DNA from: Hybos culiciformis
Taxonomy: Eukaryota; Arthropoda; Insecta; Diptera; Hybotidae
NCBI GenBank assembly: GCA_964007475.1
Contig: OZ023274.1
Span: 102,719,372 to 102,783,371 of the forward strand
Direction of reading: 5' to 3'
Length of the DNA: 64,000 nucleotides
The notes below the pieces were generated by a model. That model worked only from the letters and a program-made list of their open reading frames with translations, did not search any database and was not told the DNA's origin. Below are positions 13,397 through 35,300 of this stretch, piece after piece. Position 1 is the stretch's first letter. Every line of letters starts with the position of its first letter. The position numbers and the translations under genes are program-made.

Positions 13397-16267
13397 TAAG
13401 TCAACTTTTAAGATAATTGCATATTTGGAACAGTGAAACGACCATATTCGTTATATGAAAAATTTCAAAATAGAGTTACGCCCTTCTTGCTTAAGGCTCT
13501 AATAACTAATAACTAAATGTGTCAAATATACATTATATACCAAAAGATTTTAATATCTTTCAAGCAACGGCAAAAAAAAAATGAAAAATGAAAATATAAA
13601 AATGAGATTTTTTTTTGTAATAAGTTTAAAACTCTTGCAACCTGCTATCATCAGAAATTACTTGAACTTTGTTGGAAATTTGTTTAAAATGTATCAAACT
13701 GAAAATCTCTTTGAAAATTTCATATTTCTACATTTCTGCATTTGATAATCAAATTAAAAATATCAATTTTAAGATTTTTGTATCTTAAATTTACTAAATT
13801 ATTTTCGACGAACATTTTTCATTTAAAAACTTTTCTATATATAACGTTGTCTCTTTTATTATTTACTATGTAAAAAAATTACTAATACTACAAAAAAAAA
13901 GAAGTGAAATTTTGAAACTAGTTGGGATTTTTAATCGATTGATTACATTTCAACAAGATATACTGTTTTCAAAATGACAGTAGTAAATATAGTAAGCAGA
14001 CAAACCTTATCTTTCTTTTTAAACGATAGATTTATTATAATATGAATTATTTTAACTATTATTAGTAATTTTAAATTATTGTATTTATTTACTTTTTTTC
14101 AAATAATGGAACAAAAATATTTGATCCCAATTATTACAAAAATTTTTATTTTTAATTACACTTTTTTATAACTTTGTGTGTTTTTTTTTTGTATTATATT
14201 TGGCAGTTTTTATAATATTATATAAATATGTTATGTTGATTTTTTTTTTAAGTCATTCTAATTATTTAAAAAAAAAAAATTCTATATATGTTTTTATATA
14301 TATTTATTATTTTGTATTACTCTTTACCGGGATTCCCTTTTTTTTTTTTTTAATTTATGATTTAATTTTACTGGTTTTTGTTGTTATTATTATTATTATT
14401 ATTTTTTTTTTTTTTATTGCATATCGAACATATGCTTAAATTAAAGATTTTATTTTAGCTAATTATTCACTTCACCAGTCATTCATATTAAATAAAAACT
14501 AAAATATTATTTTCTTCGGGTGTGTTGTAGTATTAAAAAAAAAAATTATTAGTTAGTTATAATAATTTGGTCACTTTCACAATAGGTATATATTTAAATA
14601 TATAATTAATATATTATAAATAAAATTATTTAAAATTAGATATTATAGGGAATTTTTATTGAATGTTAATTTTATATTATAATATTCTGTTTACTATATA
14701 ATTAATTATTTAAAATACTATTATTGAAATTTTTTAATAACAATCTGAATAATTTAGTATTTTACATATGATTATATAAATATGTTTAAAGTTTTATTTT
14801 ATATATAGGTATTAAATATACACAATTATAGAAACCTGACATAAATTGACAATTTTATTTTTAATTTTTTAATTTATTTTATGGAACCAACATTTACATT
14901 AACATTTATAAGTTATATGGATAAATTGGATAAATTTATTAGTATTATTATTTTTTGTTTTTTTTTTGCAATATTAAAATTTTATTTATTATTTATTTAC
15001 ACACAATATTTGTTAACCCCAAAAATAACGAAAAAAAAAAATAAATAAATAAAAATTTTCAATGTAATCGATTTCGTACCGATGATAATAATAGATAAGA
15101 ATTTTTTTTTTTTTCAAAATAAATAACAAGTAAATAAAATAACAAATCGAATATATTTTCTTATAGTATTATATACATAATAATAATAATATTAAAAAAA
15201 AAAAAAGAAGAAAATTGTATAGATACTGCTTGGCTGGTATAATACCGATTAAAATATAAAAATGTAGACAAAAAAAAATAATTTATAGCTTTTTTATATA
15301 TGATAAAAAAAAAAAAATTTAATAAAAAAATTATATGATAAAAAAAAAAAGAAGAAATTCCCTCTTAACAATACCTTATTATTATTATTATTTTTTCTTT
15401 TTATAAATAAATATATATATAATCTAAATAAGGATAATTTAATTTTGATAAAAAATTTTTTTGACGTTTATATTTATTTATTTACAACTTTTGTATCTTG
15501 TATCTTTTTTATATATATAGTTAGATTTCCCCTTTTCAGTTTTTTTTTATCCTTTTTTTTTTTTAATTTTTATCTTTTTTAATATTAATTCTTGTTCATT
15601 ATTTCTTTATTAACCATTTTTTTTTATAACATTATAATTTCCGATAAATTAGTTTCTAATTTATATATAAAAAAAAAAAAAAAAAAATTGCAAGTAGAAG
15701 AAAAAAAATAAAAAATAGAAGAAAATAAATAATAAAATTTATATATTATAATAAATATTAATAATAATAAAAAAAATGATGCGCTTAAAGGATGCGATGA
15801 ATTGTGAATTACACGAGATTCTTTCGTCAACTAATCAAGAGGAAAATATTTCACCATAGTAGCTCAGAAAGAATATATACATAGTATATATACATAACAA
15901 TTATATGTACAAAACATACAAATAACACTTAGATATATATATTTAATACATTTATGTTATACTTTTGTTGTAAAAAAAATATTTCTGTACATATATTCGA
16001 CAAAAAAAAATAATCATCATCTGTCCCCTTAAAAATAATAAAATTAAATTCTCTGTCATAAGGTACAAAATATTAAAAATTTTGGAAAAAAAAATCTTTT
16101 ACAACAAATGTAAGCTTAGAAAAAAGGACTCTATGAAGTTTTCTAATATAAAAAGAAACATTGAAATCAGTGAACAAAAAACATCATAAGTTAATAAAAT
16201 ATTTTTTTATTCAGAAACTGTATGTTTTAAATTGATTGAAAGCATCAATAACAGTCAATAATTATTA

Positions 16268-16318
16268 TTTTGCCCTACAATGGTATTCGCCCGTTGGGGA
16301 GAGGCGTTAACACAATGA
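16268..16318. other. Short GC-rich island in the OGT intron
   Basis: About 45 bases around TTCGCCCGTTGGGGAGAGGC are near 50% GC within DNA of about 20% GC. On the minus strand it reads in frame as SPQRANTIVGQNNNY before a stop. I see no good acceptor for an exon, so a transposon fossil or conserved non-coding element is as likely. Confidence 0.3.
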
Positions 16319-17895
16319 AAATATACATAGATATAATGTACATTATCTAAGGATGTGAGATCAGAGTAAATGTACGAGAATATATTGTGTCCTGCGTATT
16401 TATGATGTAAACAGATAAAAAGCTCAACAACATTTAACATTGAAAAAATTTTGTAAAGCTTTTCAAAGTATCTATGTATATCTACTACATAACTTAAAAA
16501 TGTGGTGGAAATTTAAAACAAAAAAAAAAAAACTATATAAATTTCAAGTTTAACACTTAGAGCAACGTGTGACCGAAAATAGTCTTCTGTCATAACGATT
16601 ATTCTATATTTAAACGAATAGATAAACATAATTGCTTTAAAACAAATTTTTTTTTATAAAATTAATAGATTTTTTTTTTTTTTTCAAAAAGCTTTTAATT
16701 AATAGGTAAACTGCACAAAAAATTATTTTTCGCTAACCAAAATCATGATAATAAATTGTAGCAAAAACTTTGAAAGAGCTACAATCTGATAATAGTCTTA
16801 ATAATAAAACAATAAAGAAACTTAAGCCCCTAATCGTTCAAAGAAATTCAAGATATCAACATTTTTTGATAACTTCTGATTTTTCCCATTAAAGTGTTAA
16901 AAGTTCTTTGAGTCACAAGACAAGGGTCTTCAATGTTTGCTATAATTTTGTTTATAAAATAATCCTTTCAAGTTCTTAATATATATTATTTTCATAATCT
17001 CTATAATAAAGTTTTTCTTTTGGGTAGAATTCGTCTTTATACAAGTAAATAAACTTATTTTATAAGTAAAAATTATTACTTTTGAAATGCAGTCTAATAA
17101 GTATAGTCAGATGCTCCAATGATTAAAGAGTTATCCTATTTATAAATTTATTATTATAAAATTTATAGTAGACAATTTCGTACTACATTCTTTTTAATTG
17201 AAAACAAATTTTGAGCTTGATTTTACCAAACCATACTGTACTTTAAGCCAAATAAACTTAAATATACCAAAAAAAATAACTACATTTATAGTTTACATAT
17301 TTTAACAATTGAATTATCCAAAATTAGTACGTATATAATGTTGGGTGTGCATACTTGTTATGTATACACAAATAAAAATAAGTACATAATATATATTACA
17401 AAAGAAAAATATAAGGAAACGTGATGATAAAAATCTAAATTTCTCGCATATACTTTTCTCTACGGATTTTATTAGATTCAGACATGTCCTTTTTTTTTTA
17501 TCACATTTACAGAAGAAAAAAAAAGGATATTTCTAAAAATAGAATAAAATATACGAAAAGAATAAAAGTATAAGACCATGGTGTTAGATGAGTTTTATGT
17601 TCCTTTAGAACTTTGAATAAACAATTCTTGTGAAAATAAAAGATAAAATCACACGTTTTTACCATGTCGAACGATATCTGTCGGATTTTAGATCGAACAA
17701 TGCGTTTCCATTTAAAATCAATCACACTTTAATCAAACATTATAAAGTGATTTAAAGCATGCGTTTCCACTAGGAAGTGAACATAGGATGACTTTTATAT
17801 AAGATTACTATTCAACCTTTTATAGAGATGATATCATATTTTATTTGTTTATTTGTAAAATTTCAAATTATATAAAATAAAAAAATTTAAACTCA

Positions 17896-25185
<7,290 letters not shown>

Positions 25186-25876
25186 TTTATTTTTTATTTA
25201 ATCTTTTGCGATTTATTTTTCCAAAAACTGTAATTTTTTTTATAATAAAACTAATTTTTTTTTTTTAAATTAGTTAAGAATTAAAAAAAAAAAAACCGAT
25301 AAATCATAAATGAAAAAAATTTGACTTTTTCTCCTTGTGTGTGTGTTTTGTTGTTGTTTTTTGTTCTTTTTTTTTATATGAAGTGCACTAACACACATGC
25401 ATTTTTTTTCTAAACTTTTCACTTTTTTTTTTTTTAATTGATTTTTTTTTTTCTTTGCGTAATTTATTTTCTTTATTTCTATATTTTAATTTAATGATTT
25501 TATTTTAATTTAATTGTTGAAATTTAGAGAGAATTTTTTAATAATTTTATAATTTGTTTGTCGCGTATTTTAATTTAATTTTTTTTTTTTTCGATTTTTA
25601 ACTTCTTCTTTTAACCAAATCGAAAGCAAAAATGGCAATGCGTGATTATCGAAAATAATAATGGGATGAAAAAAAATGACAAATGGTAAACATTGCCAGC
25701 TCGCGTAGAAAAAAAAATCGTTTTGAAAGGGGTTTTGATTTTTATATGGCGATTATAAATTTTTTGACTTAAAAATCTGGATCAGGAGGAAAAAATAAGG
25801 TTGAGATTTGAGAATATTGTAGAATTTAGTAAATCTTTTAGTTGTTTTTTTTTTTTTAAATAAGCTTAGTTTATTC
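25186..25876. other. OGT upstream region
   Basis: The interval between the OGT start codon and the hAT element should contain its 5' leader and promoter. It has long T runs and, at about 25620-25740, a GC-richer patch (AAAATGGCAATGCG, CCAGCTCGCG) that is the most likely promoter-proximal part. No core motif is clear enough to call. Confidence 0.3.
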
Positions 25877-27037
25877 CAGGGATCGTAATATCTATATATT
25901 TATTATTTGAAAAATAAAATAACTCTTATTTTCGGATATTTATAAAAATATATACTTATTTTTTGAAATAAATATAAAACTTTAAATAAATATTTATTTT
26001 CTAATGTTAAAAATAAATATTTTTAGCAGATTCAAACAGAAAAACTGAAATCTGTTGCTTTATTATCAACAAAATGAAACCTTTTGTTTTGTCGAAGTCA
26101 AAAATAAAATTTAAGATCGTAATTCATGTTTTGGTAACAAATATTGAACTTAGTTTTGGTTCCGGCACCAAATTTTTTTATTTGATTAAATTTAATCCAA
26201 TAATGATTGTAGAATTAAATTTTTAAAATTCAATAAATCTATAGAAATTTTTTTACATTTAAAATTTAAAAACAAACAGAACAGCTGATTTAATAACCAA
26301 ACTTTTTAATTTCTAATATGGATATGCAATAAGTACAAAAAAAAAACAATTCAAATTTCTTGATTGTATATACGAGTAATGTTCACCTAAAACACTAATA
26401 ATTTTATACACTTCTGCGCCCGTATTTCTCTTTTTAAAACTTACAACCGTTTTCATTTTCATAGCTATTAAAAACTCACAATCACAAATTTTTTGTGTGC
26501 ATGGGTTTGTAAATCTGTATGGGGCTACGAAACTATTTTTTATATATATGACACTTTTCAGTCGCTTTTATATAAAAATTACATAAAAAATATATATAAA
26601 CATTTATTTATTTATTTATTATTTATTTCGGCTAAAAAAAAAGAAAATAAAAAATTAAATTAAGAACAAAAATAAAAATTCGAAATTATTATTTCAAGAT
26701 AATAATTTTAAATTAATATTTATGAAAAATAAATATATATTTATTTTGTTTTATATTAATTTTTATATTTTTAGAAATAAAAAGTTAAATGCGGTTTTTA
26801 ATTTTAATATGTTAACTATTCCTGTCCTCAATATTGACACCAAGGTGGTTGAAACAATTTTTAATATTGTTTTGTATTACAGTTCTGTTAATTCTTACAG
26901 ATTTTTCTGGTGATATTTATTTTTAAAATATAAAAATAAATATATAAATAAATATATATTTTTATTTTTAGAAAATAAATATAAATATTTATATTTATAT
27001 TTTCAAAAATTAATATAACTCTTAAATACGATCCCTG
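25877..27037. mobile_element. Non-autonomous hAT element with 8-bp target duplication
   Basis: The element begins CAGGGATCGTA (25877-25887) and ends TACGATCCCTG (27027-27037), perfect 11-bp inverted termini of hAT type. It is flanked on both sides by the identical octamer GTTTATTC (25869-25876 and 27038-27045), the 8-bp duplication expected for hAT transposition. The 1161-bp interior has subterminal AAATAAATATTTA-like repeats and no transposase frame; the small frame at 26722-26913 has no recognisable similarity. It lies between the OGT promoter side and the 3' end of acyl-CoA oxidase A. Confidence 0.92.
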
Positions 27038-27855
27038 GTTTATTCAACTTCCTACAAGACAAGAAACGCAATAATTTTTGTTGCATTTTTTCGACATCGA
27101 AAAAAAAACAAAAGAAAGTATGAAATTGGCGCGTAAAAACTACATATCATAATAAAATAACAATACCGTAGTTCGTAGCTACTTAGTATATATCTTTCTA
27201 TATTTTAACATTTTATGTCCGTATATTAATTTAATTAAAATTAAAATTTATTTTATTCTATCACGAATCGGTTTGTTTTATTCGTTTAGCGTGACGGTAT
27301 TTTATCCGAAGTCGAAGAATAGTGGAATTTTGATTCAAACAATTAAAAAGAAAATTTATAGGTACATATTAAAATAGACATATTAAATTTATACATATTA
27401 AATTTATACATATTAATAAACGAATAATTGTATACCTATATTAAAAACAAAATAACTTAACATTTTTTTAAGTGTGTCTAACAGATATTTAAGCCGATTT
27501 GTTAAAGTTTTATCGTTATGAAAAATTAATTTGATATAGTAGCTAAGGCCTTTATGGGAGTTTAATAAATTACATTTTTAAAATGTCCTTTATTGTCTAT
27601 TAGAAACAAAAAGTACCTATTGAAAGTAATTAACAGGCTGATTCTCAATTCTAGTGAGATGTACTTCCAATGACTCTTAGTTTCACCCTAAATCTAATTT
27701 ATAAAAACAAAATTGAATAGGTAGGAAAGAAGTTATTTTTATTGACAATTAGATAATGTATATACCTACCTAACACATAATGTACGTATCTACATTGTAT
27801 ATAAATATATTTCAACTTTACAAACAATTAATTTTAAGTAATAATTTTTAAAATT
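27038..27855. other. Intergenic DNA 3' of acyl-CoA oxidase A
   Basis: No coding sequence is seen. A 15-bp tandem repeat of ACATATTAAATTTAT lies near 27379-27415. A poly(A) signal for the minus-strand oxidase (AATAAA, plus-strand TTTATT at 27738-27743) is about 113 bases past its stop. Confidence 0.4.
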
Positions 27856-30800
27856 TCATAAATTTGATTTCATAAATGGTTTCAAATACAAATGGAATGA
27901 TTTATTGACCGGCTCTTGATTGAGGGGACTTTTTTTGGCTTCCTCGAATATTCTTTCGTACACATTTCCATCATAGGCACCTAGAGCTGAATTAAGTATT
28001 CTGTCCGGAATGTCAAATGAATCAACAATTCCAACAGCGCTGGATCGAATTTGATCCAAAAGTTTTTCCAGCCTAACTTGTAAATCGTTAATTTGCATTT
28101 CATTAAAAAAAACAAACTAAAAAATAGTAGAAAGAATTTTTAAGAATCAATTTTTTGGTTATTGAGCTTATATCTAATACAATCTTACTTACTCGTAATA
28201 TATCACCCATTTTAAAGAAAAATTGTTCAATAGCATATAATTCTAGTAGTAGCATTAAAATATTTCCTATTGCAGGAGACAAATTCATGCATTCAAGTTT
28301 AATTTGAGAAAAACTTGATGATAACAGATATGTCCGACCGTATAACTAAAAAGATTCATATTTTATTAAGTAGATACCTACATACATATACTTAAAATAT
28401 TAACGGCCTAGTTTTCTTAATAACTTTATTTAACAAGTGGTCTATTAGATTATTTTCATATAAGATTTAAGTAAACTCGCCCTTATGGTTTTTAATTTTT
28501 TTCCTGGTAGCCAGATATTCTCTTTGGAACCCAATCGAAAATTATATTTAATCCCATTTTTAGTTTTCCATTTCGGGCTCCCGTTTCCCAGCTTAATTCA
28601 GATTTTTTGTATTTAATGACAAACTTTAAACAATTAAATAAATTACATCAGCGGCTGATGTTAATTCTATTCCTGTTAAATTATTTGCTTCTTCTTGGCT
28701 GTATCCTTGATTTTTTCTCTCTTCTAAATGCTCAAATGCTAATCGAATTTTACTAAAATTAAGAATTTTAATATTGTATACGTTTTAAAATATATTGTAT
28801 TATTTTACTTTGCAGTTGCGATTTGAAACGCTTTAATGATGAATTCTATTGATACTTCCCATTCCTTAAACTTATAATTTTCCTTAGCGACGCTTAAATA
28901 ACCTATTGTTGGTGGCAATTGTTGTCCTTTCAATACGCTTATCCACATTTTCAGTAAATACCTAGCTGTTTGCAATAACAAGACCGTATTTTCACCCTCA
29001 TAAGTACAGGCAGCTGTTGCTTGACCATAAAGTAATGGGAATGATGAGCAACTCATGTAGCCGTGGCCACCACAAGCTAATCTCAGATTTTCAATACCTC
29101 TTGAGCAATCAGATGAAGAGATTACTTTCAAACAACATGACAACGCATGCAATTCAGATAATCTGTCTAGTTTTCCTTCGTTCAATTCTGCTGAAACTTT
29201 CGTGAAAATATTCCCAATACTTTTGGCAGTCATACTAAATATTAAAGTACGAGCGATTTCGGGAAAAATTTTTAATTGTTGTGTTACGTGATCGATAACC
29301 TGAACTTCGGGCTTTCTAAAAGTAAAAATTTTAATCTTTTAAGATATTTTAAGATTTTTTTATTGATCAACTTTAAAAAGAATTATCAAGTTTAATTTAT
29401 GAGTCGATCAAACGAAATTGAGGAAATATATTTTGCAACGTACGTAGTATCTATCGGACTTTGTCTTCTAACAGCTGAATATCTTGTTGCTACAGTTACA
29501 GCATGTTTTAAATAAACAGTTTCTATATGCACAATAGCTGTTCTAACGTAAGTCATTGTAACATAAGTTAAAACTGAAGTTTTGGGTTTAATAAATGTTC
29601 CATCTCTTAAAACTCTGGCATTTTTCATTAACATATTTGTTCGGGGTATGCGAACGTTTTTAAAGCCTAAGAAACCATTATCCACAGCAGGCATTCCTAA
29701 TTTAGAACCAATGCTGCCAATGTCTATACCAGGCAGTGGCAAATGAGTATCCATATTTCGTAATTGTACTATGAAAGGTTGTACTCCATGACATTTGCCA
29801 TCGATATATAATTGAGCCATAACAATAGCATAATTGGTTGAATGGGCCACTTTAAATAAACAAAAATAATTATGTTTTTGAATGTTTTCCTTTAATATAA
29901 TTAAAACAACCACATAGTTCAATAACGTTTCATTTTTACTTACGTGCACCGGGCCACCATTTATACGATGTTAAATTTGGCGAATTCAATACAAACTCAT
30001 CAGTTTTTGAATCAAAATCTGCTTTTGTTTCCAATCCTCGAACAAAAGTACCATGACCTAATTCTGTTTGTACATATGTGCCTATTATTTGACATTTAGT
30101 CGCTTTTTCTAACCATTCATCCTGTTGTTCGGGAGTTCCAAGATTCATTATTCCCGGTATGAACATAACATAATGAACGTGAAACGGAAAATTGGGAATT
30201 ATATTTTTATCAAACAAATCTTCTAATTTTCTGAAATAAACATATTACACCTTATATAAATTTGAAACACATGAATACTAATAATACTAAAATAAACTTT
30301 CTTATTGAATGCAATTTAATGCACATTATGAGGTCTTGTTTGATTATATACATTATATAGAATTAACAAAGACTTACAAGTTTTCCATTATTCCATCTTT
30401 ATTTTCTGCTTTTAATTTACGAAATTTCTGTATGATTTGAGTTGATTGTCTAACACTTTCTTCATAGTATTCTTTTGGAGATAAATAATGTAGTGGCACT
30501 TTGTTTTCGAATTCAGGATCTTTCAAAAATAAATTTTCTGAAAAAAATTAAATAATTATGGAGTCATTATGGAGTCTTGTTTAAAAGTACAAAATAAAAG
30601 ACTTAAGAAGACTTCGCAGTCTATTATATATATTTACATATATCTTGACATTATTGGTTTAATATAATTTTTATAATCAAAATAATGATTATGAATTTTG
30701 AATGTTGTTATCATTAATCTCATAAAAAACTTTTTATATTTATATATAAAGAATGATAAGCGCCTAAAAATAAATATAACTTTTTGGATGAAAATATTCA

Positions 30801-31360
30801 ATGATTGATATTTTGATTTGATAAGTTGAATGTTAATTGCAAACAATATAGCATTTTGAACCTTTCTACCTACATAAAGTTTGAATGTTAATTTTTTTTT
30901 ATTTGCCCCCGATATTATCTATAATTATGCCTATTGTATAATATAACTATACTCACTACACAAATTACAAATTTTGCATTTGCATTGCACACTGAAACAC
31001 TTTGGTTTATTTATTTAATTAAATTATAACCCAGCTTTTTGAATTTGTATTAAATTATTATAAATATAATTATACACTGCAAAAAGACCGCTTTTATATT
31101 TTTGGATGCTTTCATATTTTCATTATACATTATAATTATTTATATAAATTATGTTGTATTATGTATGTAAATATTTTGTTCTCTTAAAAATCACAAATAT
31201 ATAATAAAAAATTAAACATGATTATTATTTTTAACTTACCAATATATCTTTTTTCACGTAATTTTTGTTTACCACCGTGCCACCATTCAGCCAGCTCTTC
31301 AATATTAAACGAACAATTTTTTCGTTCTTTAATTAAATCAGAATTTATAATATCTTTCAT
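27856..31360 (-). CDS. Peroxisomal acyl-CoA oxidase, copy A
   Basis: Flavoprotein of the ACOX1 family: oxidises acyl-CoA to trans-2-enoyl-CoA and makes H2O2, the first step of peroxisomal beta-oxidation. Eight exons in order: 31240-31360, 30378-30537, 29944-30230, 29444-29849, 28809-29315, 28647-28752, 28193-28345, 27856-28116. Every junction is GT-AG and in phase, giving 2001 bp and 666 residues, close to the usual length near 660. TELGHGTF (about 149-156) is the FAD-site motif; the Glu of TYEGENTV (about 431) aligns with the catalytic base Glu421 of rat oxidase. The usual WWPGG reads WWPGA here. The C-terminus is KSNL, a non-canonical PTS1. Intron 1 is 702 bp, the others short. Its N-terminus differs from copies B and C, which resemble each other more. 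Intact by reading. Confidence 0.93.
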
Positions 31361-32311
31361 TTTTTTCTTTTATAATTTTAAAAATAAAAATTTAAACACG
31401 GATTATTTGCGTACACTTGTTATATTATCAAAAAGAAAACAGAAACTAAATTAAAGAGAGTTTAAACTTTTATTTTTATATAAATTTTGTATTAATAAGA
31501 CAATTTTTTTTTGATTTTGCTTCGAATTAATTTCTTTTTTGTGTTGGGTAGATTGCATGAGCTAATCATCAAAAAATTAAAATTTTTTTATTAGAGTTTG
31601 TTTGCATTTTAACCTTAAGGAAATCAAAATTTATTTAATAAACAATATTGAGTTTTCTTCTCTTGTCAGTTTGTTAGATTATGGATGGAATTGTTGTTGA
31701 TTAAACTTTAATAATTAAAACTATTCTGCTTATTTCTAATAATAAACAAAATTTTCTTGTTTTCATTAATAATAAATATGTTGACCGCGGATTTTTATCA
31801 TTTTATAAAATATTATAACGTAGGGATATATTTACCATTTTCCAACATTTCATATATATAGGTCACATTTCATATTTCCTCATTGCAATTTTTAAGCAAA
31901 AAATATGTACGATGTGTTTTTAAATGAAAATTATATTTTTTTCTCATTTTTGATATTCGAATACGGATCGCCAATCTATAAAAGTATAATTATTCTCCTT
32001 TTAAATTCAATTCACATATAAATTATAAAATAAAACAAATACTTTGTAGGTTCATAGAAAAATCTTCTATAATTTATTAACATTTATGTATGTGACAAAA
32101 TAAAATTTAAAAAACAATTAACTACTAGAATATACTTTTGTAAAAAAAAAATCCTTAAAAAAGTTTAAAAAAAAAGAATGGAAGAAACTAAAAAACACAC
32201 AAAAAGACTTTTTTGCTACTTTATGAGCATTACTTGAAGCAAAATATCACATTATTAATCAAAAAAATTTTGGATAAACAAGGGCGGTATATTTTTTAAA
32301 ATCTTATTATA
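31361..32311. other. Spacer between oxidases A and B
   Basis: About 950 bases between the start of copy A and the stop of copy B. It must hold copy A's promoter and copy B's 3' end. It is A/T-rich and I see no coding sequence or clear core-promoter motif. Confidence 0.4.
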
Positions 32312-35300
32312 TTAAAGATTAGATTTCATAAACGGTTTTAAATACAAATGAAATGATTTATTCACTGGTTCTTGATTTAAAGGACTTTTTTGTGCTTCGG
32401 CGTAAATTCTTTCATAAACATTTCCATCATATGCTCCTAACGCAGAACATAGAACACCATCGGGAATATCAAAACCATCCACAATTCCAACAGCATTTGG
32501 ACGAATTTTGGCCAAAGTTTCTTCTAATCTTAATTGTAACTGGTTCACATCTTTGTCCGTTAATTTAACAAACTGAAATTTTTTGTAATATTTTATAAAT
32601 AAATTATTTATTTTATAAATGAGAAAAATGTTGTTACTCTTAATAGATCTCCTAAACGATTAAAGCAGGCATCGATAGCATATAATTCCATCAATTGCCA
32701 TAATACTTTTGCCAAGGATGGTGAAACAGTTTTTATTGCTTCTTTTATTTCAATATATCCAGATGAAATCAGAAAAGCTCTGCAATGTAACTGCAATGAA
32801 AAGTGTAATTGGAAAAGTGATTTAAAATGGTTTTTTTTTTTCAAAAGTAACAATTTACTAATAGGTTTTTTTTAATTTTTTTTTAAGGTAATTAGGTTGA
32901 TATGTTATGGAAATTGATATCTTGATAAAGACCTAAGAGGGAGTCTTTTGACCTATCGCTATGGATTAGGTTTTAACTTGAACAGGAAAAAATGCTGATT
33001 CACTTCTTTAAAAGAATAAAATCTTACATCAGCTGCTTGAGTTAATTCAATCGCTGTCATATTTGCAGCTTCCTCCTGATTATAGCCTTTTTGCTTTCTT
33101 TGTTCCAAATGTTCGTAGGCAAGCCGAATTTTACTGGAATAGATTTTTAAAATGAATTTAAAATAAAATATTTTATTTTAATAAACAATTGACGATATTG
33201 AAACTTACTTGGCAGCAGTAAATTGGAATGCTTTAATAATACTAGGAATGGAGCCGTCCCAATCAACAAAATTTGAGTGTTTAATAGCTTCGCCTAAATA
33301 TTCTACGGTTGGTGTTAATGGTTCTCCTTTGATAGCTTGTGCCCAAGCTTTTAACAAGAATCTCGATGTTTGTAATAACATTACAGTATTTTCTCCTTCA
33401 TAAGTGCAGGCAGCTGTTGTAAGGCCGTAAATAGTCGGAAAATTTGAGCAATCCATATAACCATGTCCACCGCAAGCCATTCTCAAAATTTCAACTCCAG
33501 TTGATGCATCTGAAGTGGAGACAGCTTTTAAACAGCACGACAACGCATGTAGCTCTGGTAACCTCTCTAAATTTCCTTTTTCCAATTCAGCTGTGACATT
33601 GTTATACATATTCCAAATATAATCAGCTGTTAACTTAAATATCATTGTTTTAGAGATATATGGGAATAATTTCAATTGCTGAGAGACGTGATCTATGACT
33701 TGTGGTTCAGGTTTGCTGAAAAAATGAAAATTAATATAAAATTCTATTTTGATTTGGTATTATCTTACTTCGGATCAATTGGACTTTGTCGACGAACAGC
33801 TGAGTATCTCGTTGCAATGGTCGAACATTTTGCTAAACTATTAGATGTGTCTCGGACAATAACAACTCGAACAAACATCATTGTACCGTAAGTTAGTACT
33901 GATGCTGGTGATTTAACAAATGTGCCGTCGTCGAGTACTTGAGCATTTTTCATCAACATATTTGTTCTTGGTATACGAAAATTTTTAAACCCTAAATAAC
34001 CGTTGTTTGCGCTTTTCATTCCTAATTTCGATCCAATTTCACCGATTGTTATACCGGGTAATGGCATATGAGTCTCCTCGTTCCTCAACTGAACTATAAA
34101 TGGTTGAATACCATGACATTTTCCTCGAGAATAAAGTTGTGCAACAACAACAGCATAATTTGCGGTATGAGCCACTGAAATAAATAAAAAAAATTAATTA
34201 AACTAATGAGTTTTCACTTTCAAATATTTTGAACTTACATCCTCCTGGCCACCATTTATATGCTGACAACGTAGGACTATTTAATATAAATTCTTTTGTT
34301 TTTGGATCATAATCTGCCCTAGTTTCTAAGCCACGTATAAACGTTCCATGGCCCAATTCTGTTTGTGCGTATGTTCCAATTATTTCACAATTCCAAGCTC
34401 TTCCCAACCATTCAGCTTGCTGTTCGTATGTTCCTTGCCCCATAATTGTCGGTAAGAACATTACATAATGTACTGATAGAGGATTTCCTTCTTTCAGAAT
34501 TCCTGAGCCAAGAAGACCTCCCAATAAGGCACTGAAAAATTGCGAAAAACGCTTGAAAAATATTTAAATGAAAAAAAATAAGAATATAAAATCCTACATG
34601 TAATTGTCAATACCGTCTCCTCCTTTTGCAGCTTGCATTTTTCTCAATTTAACAATCATCTGTGTTGCTCTTTTAATACTGTGTTCGTACAATTCCTTGT
34701 GTGACATATAGGACACTGGTAACTCATCTTGAAGTTCCGGATCATTTAGAAAATAATTTTCTTAAAAAAAAAAAAAAAAGACGTTTAATTTAATAGTTTA
34801 AAAAAATACCACTTTAGGAATATAGTTTGAATTTTTAATTGTTATTTGATATATGTGTTGTAGATATACTAGAGTTCTGGTAGAAGATCATTTTTATTAT
34901 ACACCTACTTCTTTTTGTATAAATAATATTATCCCAAATTTGAATAATCTTATTTTGGTATACATATTTTATCAGTCGAAAAATGTTTTAATCTAAAATA
35001 AGCTTACAGGTAAATATGAAAATTTTTTGTTATTGTTTTCTGTTAACAATAGGTATTCAGTTCAAAGTACTTAATTTTTTATAATAATAATTAGATAAAT
35101 TTTTGATTAAAATACATTAGGCATTAGGAATCTAGTAGTAATATATGATAATGTTTTAACTACTTATTTCAAAGGTTATTTTTATTGAATAAATGGATAA
35201 GTATTTAATTGCTTATCTACTATAATAATGCAATTATACAACATACAAGAACAGCAATTATTATATATAGAATGCATAAGAAAATAATTACATTAATAAG

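Noticed and set aside
14176..14439. Open frame rich in Phe/Ile/Tyr
   Set aside because: Generated by T homopolymers and ATT repeats; the hydrophobic look is an artefact of T-rich DNA.
29017..33891. Plus-strand frames antisense to the oxidase exons
   Set aside because: Mirror frames of well-supported minus-strand exons.
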